Shown here: in pieces, positions 62,901-64,000 of the stretch
Numbering within the stretch: position 1 is the first letter of the stretch
How the letters are laid out: each line of letters opens with the position of its first letter
Origin: Pseudeuparius sepicola
Taxonomy: Eukaryota > Arthropoda > Insecta > Coleoptera > Anthribidae
Assembly (NCBI GenBank): GCA_963920635.1
Contig: OY987308.1
Location: 24,924,096 to 24,988,095 of the forward strand
Length of the DNA: 64,000 bases
Direction of reading: 5' to 3'
Position numbers and translations under genes: made by a program
Notes under the pieces: generated by a model
Databases searched by the model: none
The model's input: the letters and a program-made list of their open reading frames with translations, nothing else
What the model was told of the DNA's origin: nothing

Positions 62901-64000
62901 AATCAATTTTCAAAGGTCCGAACAAGTGCCCATTTAGTGTAACTGTCATTATGGCGCCCTTTTGAATTTGTGACTATATGAAACGTCTAAAAATTAATAT
63001 AACTGCAGAAATAAATTCAGGGACCCACCTAGCATCTAATTAGCACCCAAGTTCAATTTTTTAAGCTCCCTCCAAGTGTCTATTTAGTTTAACTGCCATT
63101 ATATGGCTTTCTGTTTAGTTTGTGCCTACAGGAACAGTCCAAAAATTATTCTAGCAAAAGAAATACCCTCAGTGGTTTGCCCAGTATTTATTTTACACTT
63201 AAAATCAATTTTCAAAGGTCCGAACAAGTGCCCATTTAGTGTAACTGTCATTATGGCGCCCTTTTGAATTTGTGACTATATGAAACGTCCAAAAATTAAT
63301 ATAACTGCAGAAATAAATTCAGGGACCCACCTAGCATCTAATTAGCGCCCCGGTTCAATTTTTAAAGCTCCCTCCAAGTGTCTATTTAGTTTAACTGCCA
63401 TTATGGCTTTCTGTTTAGTTTGTGCCTACAAGGAACAGTCCAAAAATTATTCTAGCAGAAGAAATATCCTCAGTGGTTTGCCCAGTATTTATTTTACACT
63501 TAAAATCAATTTTCAAAGGTCCGAACAAGTGCCCATTTAGTGTAACTGTCATTATGGCGCCCTTTTGAATTTGTGACTATATGAAACGTCCAAAAATTAA
63601 TATAACTGCAGAAATAAATTCAGGGACCCACCTAGCATCTAATTAGCGCCCCGGTTCAATTTTTAAAGCTCCCTCCAAGTGTCTATTTAGTTTAACTGCC
63701 ATTATGGCTTTCTGTTTAGTTTGTGCCTACAGGAACAGTCCAAAAATTATTCTAGCAGAAGAAATATCCTCAGTGGTTTACCCAGTATTTATTTTACACT
63801 TAAAATCAATTTTCAAAGGTCCGAACAAGTGCCCATTTAGTGTAACTGTCATTATGGCGCCCTTTTGAATTTGTGACTATATGAAACGTCCAAAAATTAA
63901 TATAACTGCAGAAATAAATTCAGGGACCCACCTAGCATCTAATTAGCACCCAAGTTCAATTTTTTAAGCTCCCTCCAAGTGTCTATTTAGTTTAACTGCC
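59990..64000 (-). repeat. 300-bp dimeric satellite at window edge (about 13 copies)
   Basis: The landmark CTCCCTCCAAGTG recurs at roughly 300-bp steps (near 60355, 60655, 60955, 61265, 61565, 61865, 62165, 62465, 62765, 63068, 63370, 63670, 63970). Each unit contains two related halves of about 150 bp. Both halves carry the order TTTAGT..AACTG.CATTA, then TGTG.CTA, GTCCAAAAATTA and GCAGAA/GCAAAAGAAATA. One half has GCCATTATGGC and the other GTCATTATGGCG. One unit (near 60985) has a small internal duplication of CCATTATGGC. The array runs off the window. It contains no gene. Confidence 0.93.

Larger units (their letters stand above)
16351..64000 (-). repeat. Right arm of giant inverted repeat (palindrome)
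   Basis: This is the reverse-complement partner of the left arm. It is about 33 kb longer because its 161-bp satellite is hugely expanded (21.2-54.6 kb). It starts directly after the assembly gap: 16351-16415 still pairs, at low similarity, with 14318-14383. Outside the satellite the block order mirrors the left arm exactly. Elements present only here include 56835-57393. An element missing here but present on the left is the one at 5081-6198, whose unoccupied target CAGTTTTC is at 55373-55380. The outer end lies in or beyond the 300-bp satellite at the window edge. Confidence 0.95.

Overview
This window is non-coding eukaryotic DNA, most likely from an insect or another arthropod. It is AT-rich, has many small inverted-repeat elements, GT-AG style splice signals and scattered TTAGGTTA/TAACCTAA words, and contains a 200-base run of N (16151-16350). 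I found no intact protein gene, rRNA, tRNA or CRISPR array. The species cannot be named from the sequence.

The whole window is organised as one giant, interrupted and very asymmetric inverted repeat (palindrome). The left arm is about 1-14383 and the right arm about 16351-64000. They are separated by a non-palindromic loop (14384-16350) that holds the assembly gap. Matching blocks, read outward from the centre, are: 14318-14383 with 16351-16415 (diverged); 13680-14317 with 16416-16790 (diverged); 9361-13680 with 16790-21190 (nearly identical); the 161-bp satellite, 6944-9360 with about 21200-54610; 6199-6944 with 54610-55380 (nearly identical); 4650-5080 with 55373-55800 (a few percent different); and 1-4500 with 55985-64000 (strongly diverged, many indels).

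The arms differ in length mainly because one satellite array has about 15 monomers on the left (2.4 kb) and about 207 on the right (33.4 kb). Within the right array a block of 14375 bp (about 89 monomers) occurs twice in tandem. The junction monomer is chimeric, as expected from unequal crossing-over. Beyond the palindrome core, the right end of the window (59990-64000) is a second satellite with a 300-bp period built from two related half-units of about 150 bp. Diverged single copies of its monomer are scattered through both outer flanks.

Several small inverted-repeat transposon-like elements decorate one arm only and can be dated relative to the palindrome. The clearest is 5081-6198 in the left arm. 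It has perfect 20-bp ends and an 8-bp target duplication, and the right arm preserves the empty site at 55373-55380. The inner arms also carry a recurrent GC-rich, multi-hairpin module (11.9, 12.75, 13.3 and 14.6 kb, with mirror copies on the right). Mirrored CCAAT/CACGTG promoter-like sequence and several splice-site-flanked blocks hint at an old or non-coding transcription unit running toward the centre in each arm. One of these blocks, with a GCIDG motif nearby, faintly resembles a broken PIF/Harbinger-type transposase. The long open frames in the satellite arise because a 162-bp monomer is divisible by three, and I do not treat them as genes.
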